DNA from: Sipunculus nudus
Taxonomy: Eukaryota > Annelida > Sipuncula > Golfingiida > Sipunculidae
DNA length: 64,000 nucleotides
Assembly: GCA_026874595.1 (NCBI GenBank)
Contig: CM049306.1
Span: forward strand, 35,726,019 to 35,790,018
Direction of reading: 5' to 3'
Below the pieces are notes generated by a model. The model was not told the origin of the DNA and ran no database searches. It worked only from the letters and a program-made list of their open reading frames with translations. Positions 13,848-25,899 of the stretch are shown piece by piece. Each line of letters starts with the position of its first letter. Positions within the stretch are counted from its first letter, which is position 1. The position numbers were made by a program, and so were the translations under genes.

Positions 13848-13874
13848 GAGGGAGAGAGAGAGTGAGAGATAGAC

Positions 13875-13943
<69 letters not shown>

Positions 13944-14400
13944 ACTCACGTATTTTGAGAAGTTCCTGGCTTTTTCCTGGAGATCTAGGAGAGATGTACA
14001 GATATCGGGCCCATCTTCGGCCATACTGCACGCCATGACTGTCACGTGCAGGAATGCCGCGTACAACCAGAGCTTAACTACAACACAGAAAATCAATTAC
14101 TCACAAACACAACAGAAAATTAATAACTTAGAGACACATCAAATAACATTATTAATGGAAACTGTTAGAAGATATTCAATTTTGCAATATAGCCTTCTAT
14201 GAGTAAGAACGCTATTAGCAGAGCAGGATTATCCCTGAGCGGCATGTGTTATTATGCTGGTCAATATTTTTAAGAGTTTCCTATTTTTTTTCGTATAATT
14301 ACATTTCTGGATTATGTCTAATTAAAAAAATCATGTAGAGAAAAGTCTAATCGAATTTTTGTGCATTAAATCGAGATACTTTTTGATAATACGAACCCAT
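11249..14400 (-). CDS. Gene B: small secreted helical cytokine-like protein (6 coding exons, 203 aa), paralogue of gene A
   Basis: Coding exons in reading order on the minus strand are 14400-14397, 14077-13950, 13470-13417, 12903-12862, 12457-12396 and 11570-11249 (TAA). The intron phases are 1,0,0,0,2, as in gene A, and exon 2 is 128 nt in both genes. Exon 2 encodes a signal peptide (VKLWLYAAFLHVTVMAC) and helix ICTSLLDLQEKARNF, alignable to ICEALLGLQDKTRTF of A. The terminal exon aligns throughout: HQENMAPLKRL to HHENMKLLKRI, VMRLCQTCCC to VVRLCHIQPC, and YYDTLYALSDVVK...MLDIW to its A counterpart. It has extra Cys in CCC and near the C-terminus. Exon 1 (ATG G, donor GTTCGT) is the weakest call. 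It is supported by a TATA box about 100 nt upstream, as in A. Product class is inferred as for A. Confidence 0.77.
13180..13371 (-). mobile_element. tRNA-derived SINE in gene B intron 3
   Basis: Read on the minus strand, it opens with a tRNA-like head containing the B box gggttcgattcccg (plus 13309-13322). A tail of the ttttctccgggtcctccggtttcct type follows, a motif common in marine invertebrate SINEs. It belongs to a different family from the SINE at 571. It lies wholly between exons 3 and 4, in the same orientation as gene B. Confidence 0.7.
13805..13942. repeat. (GA)n microsatellite at the start of gene B intron 2
   Basis: About 138 bp of GA repeat with a few interruptions. It begins 7 bases past the exon 2 donor (plus 13949-13944). 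On the coding strand it reads CT, matching gene A at the equivalent place. Confidence 0.95.
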
Positions 14401-14493
14401 TATTTAAACTTAACAGGTACAGCAATTTTTGAATGTTACGGGTCTCTTCTAAGTAGCTTTTCATATGATGCACTAACTCAGCGTTAATGGTGC

Positions 14494-14555
14494 TTTATAT
14501 ATCACTAACCAGTTTCATTTTGACTTTTTTTTAAATACAAGTAAAGGATTTCCCC
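14494..14555 (-). promoter_or_regulatory. Promoter of gene B: kappaB-like site, GAAACTG box, TATA box
   Basis: On the minus strand the order is GGGGAAATCC (plus 14555-14546), GAAACTG (14516-14510) and TATATAAA (14501-14494). The start codon follows about 100 nt later. From the kappaB-like site to the TATA box is about 54 bp, against 51 bp in gene A. The match of element identity, order and spacing to gene A is the evidence. Factor binding is inferred. Confidence 0.6.
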
Positions 14556-15010
14556 TTCTTGTTTTTCTGTGATGAACCCGACCTATCTTCCGTCAACCAT
14601 GTTGAATTTGTTCATCCTGGTGAACGCCAGTCAGGATCCTTGCAAGTTCCATGAGCAAGGGGCGTATCCAGAAAGAGGGGGGGGGGGGGGGGTCACAGAG
14701 AGCCATGCCCCCTCCTTGACTCTTGAGGGTTAATATTGATGAAATTTACTAAAACACATTCCTCCATGCACTTCCTGCTATAAAACATACTGATACAGTC
14801 GTGCTGCATTATTTCTAGAGTAATTCAAACGTTCTTGTATTTATTTTTTCTAGCAACAGAAAACAGAGGCAATATACGTGCAATAGGTGATATTCTTATT
14901 TATTTATATTGGTTTTTTTGCAATGTAACAGGATTTGCATTTTTTCAGCTTTTCTTGTTGAAACTTATATAAAATAATAATTAATAAATAATGTTCAAAA
15001 TTAATTTTGT

Positions 15011-15117
15011 ATGGTATATCATATATATATATATATATTATATATGTATTTATTATATATCTGTGTAAATATATATATATATATGTGTGTGTGTAAGACT
15101 GTGTGTGTGTGTGTGTA
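15011..15117. repeat. TA/TG compound microsatellite
   Basis: Alternating TA tracts are followed by (TG)n runs. Confidence 0.85.
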
Positions 15118-15265
15118 TACGGCATATCGGTACCACCCTTCCCAAATCATGAACACCCCCCTTCAGGCAGATAACTATAGAGTAGGACATCCTAGGAAAT
15201 GATGTGAGTGAGAAGTCACGGCATTATTCATCAGAGCTGACTGGCTCACGGTAAAAGATAAATAA

Positions 15266-15466
15266 CAGAAGCGGATCCAAGGGGGGGGGGGGGGTCCAGG
15301 GGGTCCGAACCCCCCCCCCTTTTTCATCAGAAACTTTTTTTTAGGGCTTCAGACAAAATTTTGCAGCCTGAACCCCCCTGTTTCAGACCCGAGGACCTTT
15401 TTTAGGGTTTTCATTTGTCCTCCTGGGTTTGACCCCCCCTTTTCCTAAATCCTGGATCCGCCCCTG
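15266..15466. mobile_element. MITE with CAGNNGCGGATCC termini, copy 1
   Basis: It starts cagaagcggatccaag and ends cctggatccgcccctg, an inverted repeat. Internally it carries poly-G, ggtccgaaccccc, ttcagacaaaattttgc and agggttttcattt. Copies with the same internal words lie at 35804-35987, 45227-45346 (inverted, partial) and 55378-55598. It has no ORF, so it is a non-autonomous DNA element. Confidence 0.75.
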
Positions 15467-15618
15467 AATGATAACAAGTTCTGATTAATGCCATATCCAT
15501 TCCTGACATATTGTCGATTTGCATGTCCCGTCATGTCAAAGGAAACCATGCATAATCAAGCTGTAACTTCCTTGATCGTTTTGTGACAATTGTAGTTATA
15601 TATACATATGTTTATATA

Positions 15619-15620
<2 letters not shown>

Positions 15621-15674
<54 letters not shown>
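15621..15674. repeat. (TA)n microsatellite
   Basis: About 50 bp of alternating TA, flanked by further TA-rich sequence. Confidence 0.9.
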
Positions 15675-15675
<1 letters not shown>

Positions 15676-15689
15676 TAATGATATAGAAG

Positions 15690-15840
15690 AATCTGTCTGA
15701 AAGACCACTTGTCTTATAAGACCACCTCTCTATTAAGAACACCCTTGAATGAAGCGAAAACATTCATATTAGTTAAAACTGACCTGTCTAATAAGACCAC
15801 CTGTAAAACTAAACCACTTTTGGCTAGTCGCATGGGTGGT
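15690..15840. repeat. Dispersed repeat with 'ataagaccacct' motifs
   Basis: Several degenerate copies of ataagaccacctctc-like phrases, resembling the repeat inside gene A intron 4 (6378-6720). Confidence 0.4.
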
Positions 15841-15979
15841 CTCATTACACACAAAATGTATAGATATCAGTAATATGTGTTAATTACTACCTATTAACTG
15901 TTTAATTTGGTGAAATATTCGTGCTTTATAACTATGATTGATTTTATGTATATTACTATTTGCAGCTTTTGCTTCAGAT

Positions 15980-16360
15980 TACTGTGGTTTTCTTTATATT
16001 TGCGAATCTGAAATTTCAAGATTTCTTCTTTTGAAGTTTCACGAGGGTTTCATTTTCGCGATTTCACCAGAACCTGTAAAATCTAAGTACGGCAGGATAT
16101 GTAATGATTTAAAATTAAGGAAACAAATCCTAAAATATGACTTGTATCACAGTCGATATGTATGTACAGCTTGTGAGTAAGGCTAATGCATGGACCAGTT
16201 TGGAAAACCAGGAACAGATAAGGTTGCTGATAAGGTTGTTTTCAGAGGTCATCTTAGTTGATGGGGCATCTTATTCCCGAGGGTTTCAAATTCGCGATTA
16301 TTTCAAATTCGCGAATATCGCGAAATTAAAACCCTGGCGAATAAAAGAGCAACCATAGTA
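15980..16360. mobile_element. MITE with TACTRTGGTT termini
   Basis: The left end tactgtggttttctttat is inverted at the right end (aataaaagagcaaccatagta). Both ends carry internal tcgcgaa motifs (ttcgcgattt, attcgcgaatatcgcgaaat). The 80-codon frame across it starts with a hydrophobic stretch but is explained by the element. Confidence 0.55.
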
Positions 16361-18072
16361 TCTCTAAATGCTCTCCGTCAATGTCAATGGAATTTCGTCT
16401 TGTTGTGGGTCATGGGCCAATGAACATGGGTTAAACATTTAGTGCGGATCGATATAATTTAAGGACAAATCTAGAAATATCATCCAGATTGTTTCATTTT
16501 CTTTTTTACTGTCCAGCAAATATGATACAATGTATTCAGCAAACGATCGGTCAAGCATGCGAGATACACATATCCGATATAATGATGCAAATTTTATTAT
16601 CTAATTTGCAGTGCGGGATTAATGTTTTCAGTCTAGGCAAGACTTAACTTTGTGTCTACAAATAAATAATTAATCATTCGTATGTGTAAAAGGTGCTCGA
16701 ATTCTATACGTCTGACATATTCTTGGCATCATTCCTTCCATATAACGTGTTTCGTTTTCAGTTCCGCGCGAGTCACATGAATCTTCGTTTACACATAATC
16801 AGTTCCTTAGAGACAGCATACACGTCAAATATTTCTGTTACTGGTATTTTCCTCTGACTGCTAGGTGTCACAAGACAGGAGTTATTTTTGGCAATTATTC
16901 ATTCCATATGACTGTAGGATCCTCTTAAGATGGTCTGATTGAAGATTAATTTTATTTATTAATACTGACAGATTAAACGTTGATTACAAAGTTAAACTGT
17001 ATATAGACTGTTATATTCAGACTTGTTTCCCTGACCGCCCCGAGCGCCCTCGCCCCCCCCCCCCCCCCCGGCAATCAGGCCGTTTATCGAAACCATAATC
17101 AAGAATATTTATGCAACCATCCGTTCAGGGGATTTCCGATGTTGACAAATCAGAGTTGACCTTTTGACCTTCATCATACACCTATTCCCATTCATTCTCG
17201 TTTCTAACAAAGCAGGCTGATCCATTTAATTTTCAGTTTTATTTTCGATTCTTTTCTACCCCTCTTGTTTTTTTCTGTCCCGAGGCAGGGAAAAAACTGT
17301 TTTGATACAATTATGATTTATGTAGTAATATTCACCGTTGCATAAGGGTTAATTCTCAATGGAGGTCAAAACTGAAAGCGTTCAGACCTCCCCCAGCGTT
17401 AAATGGTTACCAAGGCTACCCCCCATGATGAAGGAAGCCGTAATAATAAGCAAAAGCTCCACGTCTGACTTCGTAGGAGCACCGAAATTGAAAAAAAAAT
17501 GTGCAATGAAAGAATAAATACTATTAAAGAATAAAGTGTATGAATGAGGCCTAATTAACTAGAATTAAAGGAAAACTAACCTTGCAAATGATCAGAATAA
17601 TTAAATAAAATGAGGATCTGAGTAAACAGTATTGTTACAACTAATCTCCATTATGAATATTATATAAAGTTTATCTTCAATGTAGCATCTAAAATAAAAA
17701 TTATCAGGAAGACCTGTTCAGCCATATATGCTGTGATTCAGTGTACACAAATCCTGCAAACAACTCTGTCATATAAAATATGCTTTTCATGGAATTTTTT
17801 ACATTTTATTTTGTATTTTCAGACACTCTAGAGAAAAATCTTCGTAACAACCTTGGAGTGGTTAACTACTGGCCAGAGAGGAGGCCGGGGTGGATAACGA
17901 TACAATAAAGCTACACATTTACTCTTTATGTGGACACTGAAACATTCTCACACAGAACCCTGTCCACTTTGTAAGGAAAAATCAGTCTTAAAACTGTTGC
18001 AGACAAATACACGTGTCACAAGTTACACGACCACTTGGTTTTAATAAATACATGTTCTTCTGTTATAATTAT

Positions 18073-18073
18073 T

Positions 18074-18170
<97 letters not shown>
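18073..18170. repeat. Compound (CA)n(TA)n(GA)n microsatellite
   Basis: Three consecutive dinucleotide tracts that change motif in order: CA, TA, GA. Confidence 0.95.
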
Positions 18171-18204
18171 TAGAGTGAATACGGATGAACGTGACAGGTC
18201 CATG

Positions 18205-18466
18205 ACAACCGATAGGTTGTCACAGCAAACTTTCAACAACCCTAGAGGGTTGTCAAATTGATATTTTGACAACCTGGGTTGTTGTTTTGATACATCCATT
18301 TGACAACCCTAAAGTTGTCGATTTGACAACCCTTTGTTTTCAGTGTAATCACATTTTGTGAATCACAATCATTATTTTGACAACCTGGGTTGTTGTTTTA
18401 GGTACATCCATTTGACAACCCTAAAGTTGTCGATTTGACAACCCTTTGTTTACAGTGTAATCACAT
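18205..18466. repeat. Array of inverted GACAACC/GGTTGTC motifs with a ~100-bp tandem duplication
   Basis: The words gacaaccct and gggttgtc recur in both orientations at least ten times. The block attttgacaacctgggttgt through gacaaccctttgtttncag plus tgtaatcacatt occurs twice (about 18271-18355 and 18374-18466). Many short hairpins are possible. There is no coding frame. Confidence 0.8.
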
Positions 18467-18849
18467 TGATGAATGTCAAAGTCACGTGCCACATGCTGAA
18501 ACAACCACATTAAAGTAGCTGATTCGTTGGTTATGTTCATAAATTTTGAAAAAAAACTATCAAATAAGCAATAATGTCAATCTGTGTGATGCAAAACAAG
18601 ACCAGAGACAAATCGCCAAATTTTAAAGAGCACGAACTGGTTCAATGCAAAAAAATGCAAAACCACTGTTATGTAGCGATGAAAAATTCAGTGGTTTAAT
18701 GGAAATAGATGGGAATAAGGGCAATGTACTGCCTACCAAAATAGGCTGTACATTGTATCCTGATCTAACCTCAGTATTTATCAATTTAACGCTATCAATG
18801 ATTGTGTATCTGGCTAAGGAATGTCATGTATGAATAGCGAAGTCGAGTA

Positions 18850-19540
18850 TCTGATACCAAAATTTCTTAACCCTGAACATAAACAATTCCGATATCTGGG
18901 CCGGATACAATGTACAATCGAATCTGTTAGCCATACACCTGACACCATGCACGGGTTCTGTGAGACGTACGCCTGACATATTCAATGAGATCTGTGAGAC
19001 GTATAGCTTATAACCATGAATCTGATATGTGAGCCGTATAGCTAACATCATGAATCGGATCACTGAGCTGTACAGCTGTCATCATGAATCGGATCTCTGA
19101 GCCGTATAATTGACATCATGAATCGGATCTCTATGCCGTACAGCTGCCACCATGAATCGGATATGTGAGCCGAAACGTTAACATCATGAATCGAATCTGT
19201 GAGCCGTACAGCTGGCATCATGAATAGGATATGTAAGCCGAACAGCTGACATCATGTATCGGATCTGTGAGCCGTATACCGCACACCATGAATTGGAACT
19301 GTGAGCCATACGCCGGATATATTCAATCGGATCTGTGATCTATATACTTATCACAATAAACCGGATGTGTTAGCCGCATACCTGACACCTTAAATTGGAG
19401 CTGTGAACCGTTTAGATGAAACCATAAAACGAATCTGTGAGCCATATACCTGACACCATGAATCGGATATGTGAGCCTTTAGCTGTCACAATGATTCGGA
19501 TCTGTGATCTGTATACCTGACACAATAAACCGGATCGTTG
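18850..19540. repeat. 34-bp minisatellite (about 20 degenerate copies)
   Basis: The unit resembles catgaatcggatctgtgagc followed by cgtacagctgacat. Successive catgaatcgg words are 34 bp apart in the best part (19050-19150). Copies become degenerate towards both ends. An apparent minus-strand ORF across it only reflects the periodicity. Confidence 0.85.
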
Positions 19541-19854
19541 AAGGCCCGATGCAGACCGGAATATAGAATCCTAAATGATGGGCCATGTGCAGACCGAAAT
19601 ATAGAGCCCTTATCAGCCCCGGAAAACAAGCCTTTAGCTCGCAACCGCCCCGCCTCTTAGATGGGAGAACCATCTTCGAACCGCCCCGCAGTTCAGGAAG
19701 CCCGCCCTGCAGCAGCCCCGCACGTACAAAGAACAAGTGGCCCATGGGCCATGACGCTCAGCTGAATTCAAGAAGAAGGAAAAATGGGTAACATGACTCC
19801 TAGAGTGCTCAAAATCAAGCATTTTGCCTATAGACCTTAGATATAGATTAAAGG

Positions 19855-20500
19855 TCACAGTGTCATTTCAGGTTTCAAAGAAATTTTTACAGGAACTAAC
19901 TGGAAATTAATCAAATTAGAAGTTTCTGGGTCCAAATGTCATGCAAATTTGTCCTATAGGATGCTCACATCATGTTCTTTCACATATCTTGCAGGATTTA
20001 GGTCATTTGACCTAATTTCAGGTTTCTAAGGAGATTTGCCTAAACATTCCTGGACAAACTAGATTAAAGAACTAATGGTTACAGTTTTTGCCCCATGAAC
20101 AGTCAGACTGCTTCATTTGAACGTCTCATGAATAGAGAAAAATGCGTAAAAATCGAAAAAAATACAGGTGGCGCTATAAGTCTGCAGGAACTGATGAATC
20201 ACTCCATGATCAATATGCATGCAAAGAATCATGGTGATCAATGCATTAGTTATTCAGATACTGGAGCTTTTGTATGATTTTTAAAATTATTCTAGGGGTA
20301 CTTACGAGCCCCATAGCTCGGAGGATATGAGTAATAGAGACCTCATTTCAGGTTTCAGAGGAGGTTTTTTTAATGAACCTCACTGGATGTCAAGGTAGAA
20401 GATTCTAGGTCCAATGGTAACGATTTGTGCCCTGTTAACGGACGGACGGACGGACAGCTAGACGGATGGACGGACAGACGGACGACGGACAAAGAGTGAT
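19855..20500. repeat. Dispersed repeat ending in a (GGAC)n-type tract
   Basis: Shared words with 56425-56890 include gccccata.ctcggag.atatg, aatcatggtgatcaat, ccattagtt.ttcagatact and aggtccaat. A run of cggacggacggacagac-type repeats closes the block at 20437-20490. It is probably an old retroelement tail. Confidence 0.55.
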
Positions 20501-22955
20501 CGCTATAGAACAAATAACTTTCAGTCAACTGAGCTAAAAAATCGACGCGCACCAGCCCCCCATTTGAGTTTTAGCCCGCACAGATCCGCCCTGCATTTGT
20601 ATCAAAATTCGGCCTGCGTTTAACCGGCAAATAAACATAAATAAAAACGAATAAAAGCCCTCTAAAACATATGCTTTCATATATTTATAATGGATGGCAA
20701 TTTCTGTAAGTAGAAGTCATTACCATGATAGTATATACTACTTTTTTTAGTTTTGTTGTTAACAGCTGAGTTAAGTCTAGTTGAGAAATACCAAAATGCA
20801 ATTATTTAGTGCCATAAATACAGAAAAATAAGTGGAAATATCAGTAACTGGAAAGCGAAATCTTTCGTGTTTCTTTTAAATATTTAAAGTAAGAATAAAT
20901 TCAGATTAATTTTGTAAAAAACTACATATTAGGCCATATCCAGCATATATGTTTCTGTAGTTCTTAATCACTCCATGTGAATATACAAAATAATATAAAT
21001 TTATTTGAATAATCAGCAGGAAATTAAAACAAAAGGTTATACATGACAACAACAGGTAGTGTTTCCAAGAAAATGTGTATCAATAGTACCCATCATAAAG
21101 CTGAACCGAGTCCTTTAAATTTTGCTTGAACACAGATTTTAAACCCTGTTAAGATTAATTGTCAATATATAACATGATCAGGTATATCTTTGTACAACAA
21201 CATGACCGCACAAACTATTGTATGTTTAGAAGCTTAAATGGCTTGTATGCATATGACAACATATCATTCCTCAAAGATCAGGGTTTTCTTAATTTTTTTT
21301 TTTTAAATAAACAGGCTGCTCTATGTCTTTCATGTTCATGCATCTATACTGATATATAAAACAAGACTCAAGGATATTCGAATCAAGTCCTAATAAGTAT
21401 GTATGCCTAGAGCCATTAGGTGGAGGACAGTATTGGCTTACAACATTTTACACCTTATATTATACAAAGATATGGTCAGTGGTCAGGTTAATCCTGTTTA
21501 GGGAAGGATATGGAACTAAAGAGTCCAGCTCTGGGTCCAGGAGATGTACACAGAGAAAGATGTAAAAAGGCATAGCTTCTTTGTGGCATTCTGCTTTGCC
21601 CATGCAGTGTTCATTTTGCAGGTCTTTGGCAGGTCCATGCATGAGGAGAACACTGCAGGCTTTGTGGGTTAAGTAAAGTTAGATCCAGCTGGCGAAAAAG
21701 ACAGAGGCAGTCCATGTGATTCTTATGCTCTTCTCTGAGCCATGTTATGTAAAATGTGAGACTGGCCACAAGTATAGGTACATCTTACCACACTATATAG
21801 GGGCAGTACAGGTACATTTGTTCAACATCATGTCCAGTGGTGACTGCAAAGACGAATCAGTCTCAAATTTCAGAGAATTTAGATTTAAAAAGTTCACTAC
21901 TTTTGTATACTCCCTCCAGAAAATGGTATAAACATAACCGACTGGTGCATTGCATTTTGATAAATGTAGTCATCTCCTCACTATTACTATAATGCTATTT
22001 TTTTGGCATGAAAACCGCATTAAAAATCATGTAGCCCCACCCCCAGGATATCCCAGATTTAAGCCCTCACCCGTCCCACCCCCCAGTTATATTTTTGGTC
22101 CGCCCCGCCGACCCAAAATCATGAAACAGTCAATTCGAGGGGTCCCTCGAAGCGGGACAGGCTGCCAGCGGGGAGGGCTCTTATACGGAATCGGATCTGT
22201 TCATATGTCATATTTCTGACCTAATTTTAACTTATTTTGAATGAAGTTACCATGTATATTCATGATACCTAAGTTTGAAATTTAAGTCCTAATGCATCTA
22301 TATAACAGCAAATATTTTTTTAATGCAACTTTACGATAATACAGTTACTGTGAACAAGATAGCCTTAGACAAGTTCAGCTCGATATATCTCGAAATATAC
22401 AACTGCTCTGGCTGTTAAACCCGAAGGAAGTTTAAGTATAGTGAAACTTACCTGGAGGATACCTAACACAGGGGAAGATTCATGATCTTAGAAAAAAAAA
22501 AGGGGGGGGGGGGGGGTCAACACCATGGCTCAGGTAAACAGTGCGCCGGGAGTGCCAGTAGAGTTTTTACGTTACTCAGACGAAAATCTGGCATTGCTTT
22601 TCGGTATTACACGTATATTTCTCTATTTTGTGTGGTCGGAAAAAAGAGTACGCGCCCCCTGTGCCACTCTCTGAACCCGCCCCTGAAAAACACTCAGCGC
22701 TCTTATCATTCATTCTGAAGCTGCCAGGATTCTAGCCAGCTATCGGAATATATGCTTCCGCGTCTACCGCCAAGCAGTGTTTATATAGGCCTTGCCTTCT
22801 ATTCCGATGTTTTCATTTATGTTTGATCTTTCGTATTACAGTGCTCACCAGTATTCGCGTGTCCTCATGTCTTCATTAATACTCAAGTGAGATAGTTTTG
22901 GCCCAAAGGTTGGAGGAGCTTTTCCTTCGATATTCTGACTGAATAACAATGTCTT

Positions 22956-23108
22956 ACCTTGCATTTAATTTATAAAAGACATATTATTAAAATATGGCAA
23001 AAAAGGTCACATTGTTTGCAACATATTCATCACCTTGCATTAAATTTATAAAAGACATATTATTAAAATATGGCAAAAAAGTCACATTGTTTGCAACATA
23101 TTCATCAC
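22956..23108. repeat. 76-bp tandem duplication
   Basis: The block accttgcattaaatttataa through ttgcaacatattcatc occurs twice in direct succession with two or three differences. This is a recent local duplication. Confidence 0.9.
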
Positions 23109-23173
23109 CTCAGAACATAAAATAAATCCGCTATGCGAGCCATGACTTGAATCTTTACAACTTTACATCTCTG

Positions 23174-23957
23174 TGTTAGGCAGGCCCTGGTTTATTGAGC
23201 GCAGGAGGGATACCTGTGTCTGTTAGGCAAGCATAGTCCGTTGCCATGAGAGTCGCGCGAGCCGGGCCGGCCCATGTGCGGGGTCTGATGTGTAGAGACA
23301 CACCGTTCGTACTAATCTGGAATTGTCTGGGCTATTCGCGCTCTATGAGCGCGTGTGTCTTGTTTTGTTCTTTGGATTGTTCGGGAAATGAAAGTTCTGG
23401 GCTTAAGGTGAAAAAGGTATAAATTAGGGGCTGTGTTTAGAGCCGAGAAGAGAGAGAGAAATATTCCAGCGGACACGGAAGAGTGTGAGTCAGTTTGTGG
23501 TACTTTCCGATAATTGCAGCATTTATAGATATTCTTGTAAATTTGTAACAGATTTTATATAGTCTTCAGTTTGCCTTTGGGATTACTACCAGAACTTCAC
23601 TTGCAACAGATTAAACCAGATTGTTTTCGGGATTACATTGAACTATTATTCTCTGAGAAGATTTACGTGAACTGTTCATCTGGATTATATGTTTTAAAGG
23701 ATTTGTTGAGCTGTGACAGTGTTGGTATCCAGAGTCAAAGCCTAGGAGCCGGACACTCTGGTACTGTAAACTTCATTTATTATACTGTGTAATTGTATTG
23801 ATTTACTGTTATACTGTTGTTATACTGTGTAATTGTATTGATTAAGTGTATTGTAATGTTAGGGTTGTTTTAAGAATAAATTATAATGATTTGTTAACAA
23901 AAAACCACTGACTTCTTTATTCATTCCCCTAGACATTTCACGCTGCCTAGTGTTACA
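23174..23957 (+). mobile_element. Possible solo LTR
   Basis: The block begins TGTTAGGCAGG and ends GTGTTACA. It has a TATA-like TATAAAT (23418-23424) and, 450 bp later, AATAAA (23875-23880). That order fits the U3-R-U5 layout of a long terminal repeat. I found no second LTR, no internal coding sequence and no clear target-site duplication. A promoter-bearing unique sequence remains possible. Confidence 0.35.
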
Positions 23958-24229
23958 GAACCTAACTTTTATTTATCTCCGTAACAAAATTTATGCTCGT
24001 CTCGACTACGTGATCTGTTGTCATTAGGTTCCGTAAGAATAGGCAGTATGCGCACTGGATTCTCATCTCAACCTAATTACACCTAACAGGTTTACTTCAG
24101 TCTCGAGGTCGTCCGCTTTGTGTCCGCACTGTAGTTCGCTTTACGATTCAGCCCTGCAACGGAGCAGCGTCACGGGTAGCGGGCCGGGCTGGGCCGTTCG
24201 CTGAAACTGGAGTCATTCGGACTAGAAAC

Positions 24230-24360
24230 CGGTTTACTTTAAACCGGACTAAAGTAAACCGGACTACTGTAGACCGACGTTCAAGAGGACTACAGTAAAC
24301 CGAACTGATGCGGATTAGTGGCCTAGTATGGACAAAGTAAACCGATTCATGATCCGGATT
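24230..24360. repeat. Short AGTAAACCGGACT repeats
   Basis: Five or so degenerate copies of agtaaaccgga/actaaagtaaaccggac in about 130 bp, following a GC-rich patch. The origin is unknown. Confidence 0.5.
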
Positions 24361-25692
24361 ATTGGCTTTTCCGGATACAGCAATAGACAGCTCTCATAAG
24401 TTTTATGAAGAAAAGTTATGTCAAGCTGTGCCGGAAAGACGTCATCTATGGCGTCACAAAGTAAGAAGTACTTTTACTCCAGACAAATATCACTTTACAT
24501 TAAATTGGCGGAACAGCTTGAGTTTGAAAATATTTTTTCAAAAATATTCTTAAAACAGTTATCGCTAAAAAACAGGCGGTCAAGGTTGCTTTGACGGACC
24601 ATATAACCAGGGGACGCCGAAAGTTAGAGACCAGATCAAGTCGAGCTCAGCTTACTTTACATGAAATCCCCAATTTAATAACCTTCAGTCAGGCGACAGT
24701 GAAATATTTACTGGCTTGAGTAAATTATGTTTTTAAAGATAAAAAAAAAATAGGCCTTTAAAGCAGTGGCATAGTTAGACCGGGGGGGGGGGGGGGATGG
24801 AGGGGGCCATATCTAGTAATCCCCGTCCTCCTGGAATTACACAGTCTAATAATGATTGCATCTTCTAAAACACAATCATGAAATTCCTGTCACTGGTATC
24901 CGCAGATTTGGGACTTATTTCAATTTATATCGTTGCACATGCAGTAATTAATGTATTGTAATATATTGTAATAATTCTACATTTCATTAAGTCTGATCCT
25001 GCAAATATGATTTTATTCTAAATTTATTCATCTTGTACAACAGATATTTGACGGCATCCGACCTCCTCCCGGGTCAAGGTGAGCCACCCAGGTAGTGGCC
25101 AAGTTGCGAGGCTAATAAAGCTCCAGGCTCATGACTTATAAAACCACCATTTGACCGAAGAATATACAATTAAATGTATAAAGCGTTTTACCACATGTTT
25201 AAATTCGATTTTTTATGAATGACAAAATACATAATATCATTCTGTACATGTAAAAATGAATTCTTAAATTGTCCTTTTTTAAGCAGTCTGACTTAAACCA
25301 AAGCGATGGCAGTGTTGTCTTCTTGCTATCGACTGAAGAATTGATATCCGGCTCGCTATCAACCCTTTACTCTAACGTAGACGATAGACAAGCCGTACGC
25401 TCACTTGGCGTATAGATAAGTCAAGCAGCAAATCAGTCTCACGGTCACATGACCGAACGGCGGTATAATATTTGTCATGTATCTATTTTTAGAAACTGGG
25501 TATATAGTGTTCCTATAATTTTTTGTCGAGTCGGTTTTCGGTGATGTGTATTTAGTGAATTCCAGTATTAGTATTCCTATTTTAAGGCATAGGATGCTAC
25601 TTTTTTGTGTTATAGTGATGCCTACATTTAGCATTGGTGTATATTGGCGGTGCTCCGTTTTAATTATCGAGTGTGAAACATCGTGGGGCAAA

Positions 25693-25713
25693 CATAATAA
25701 TAATGATAATAAC

Positions 25714-25746
<33 letters not shown>

Positions 25747-25790
25747 TATTATTATTATTATTATTATTTTTATCATTATTATAATTGTGA
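25693..25790. repeat. (AAT)n/(ATT)n self-complementary trinucleotide repeat
   Basis: A run of AAT is followed directly by a run of ATT, so the tract can fold into one long hairpin. Open frames over it read poly-Asn/poly-Tyr or poly-Ile. Confidence 0.9.
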
Positions 25791-25899
25791 TTGTACACTG
25801 TAGGGTGCCCGACCCATGACTGGCAGGCAACATGCCGGCCATCCCTGGCACCGTTGAGGTATTTCCTGCTTAATATATATTTTTAAACGACTGTCACTT

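Noticed and set aside
13770-14096. Single 108-codon ORF as a gene
   Set aside because: Only its first part is exon 2 of gene B. The Ser-Leu repeat that follows is the CT microsatellite beyond the splice donor.
15938-16180. 80-codon ORF with a signal-like start
   Set aside because: Most of it lies inside the MITE with TACTRTGGTT ends (15980-16360).
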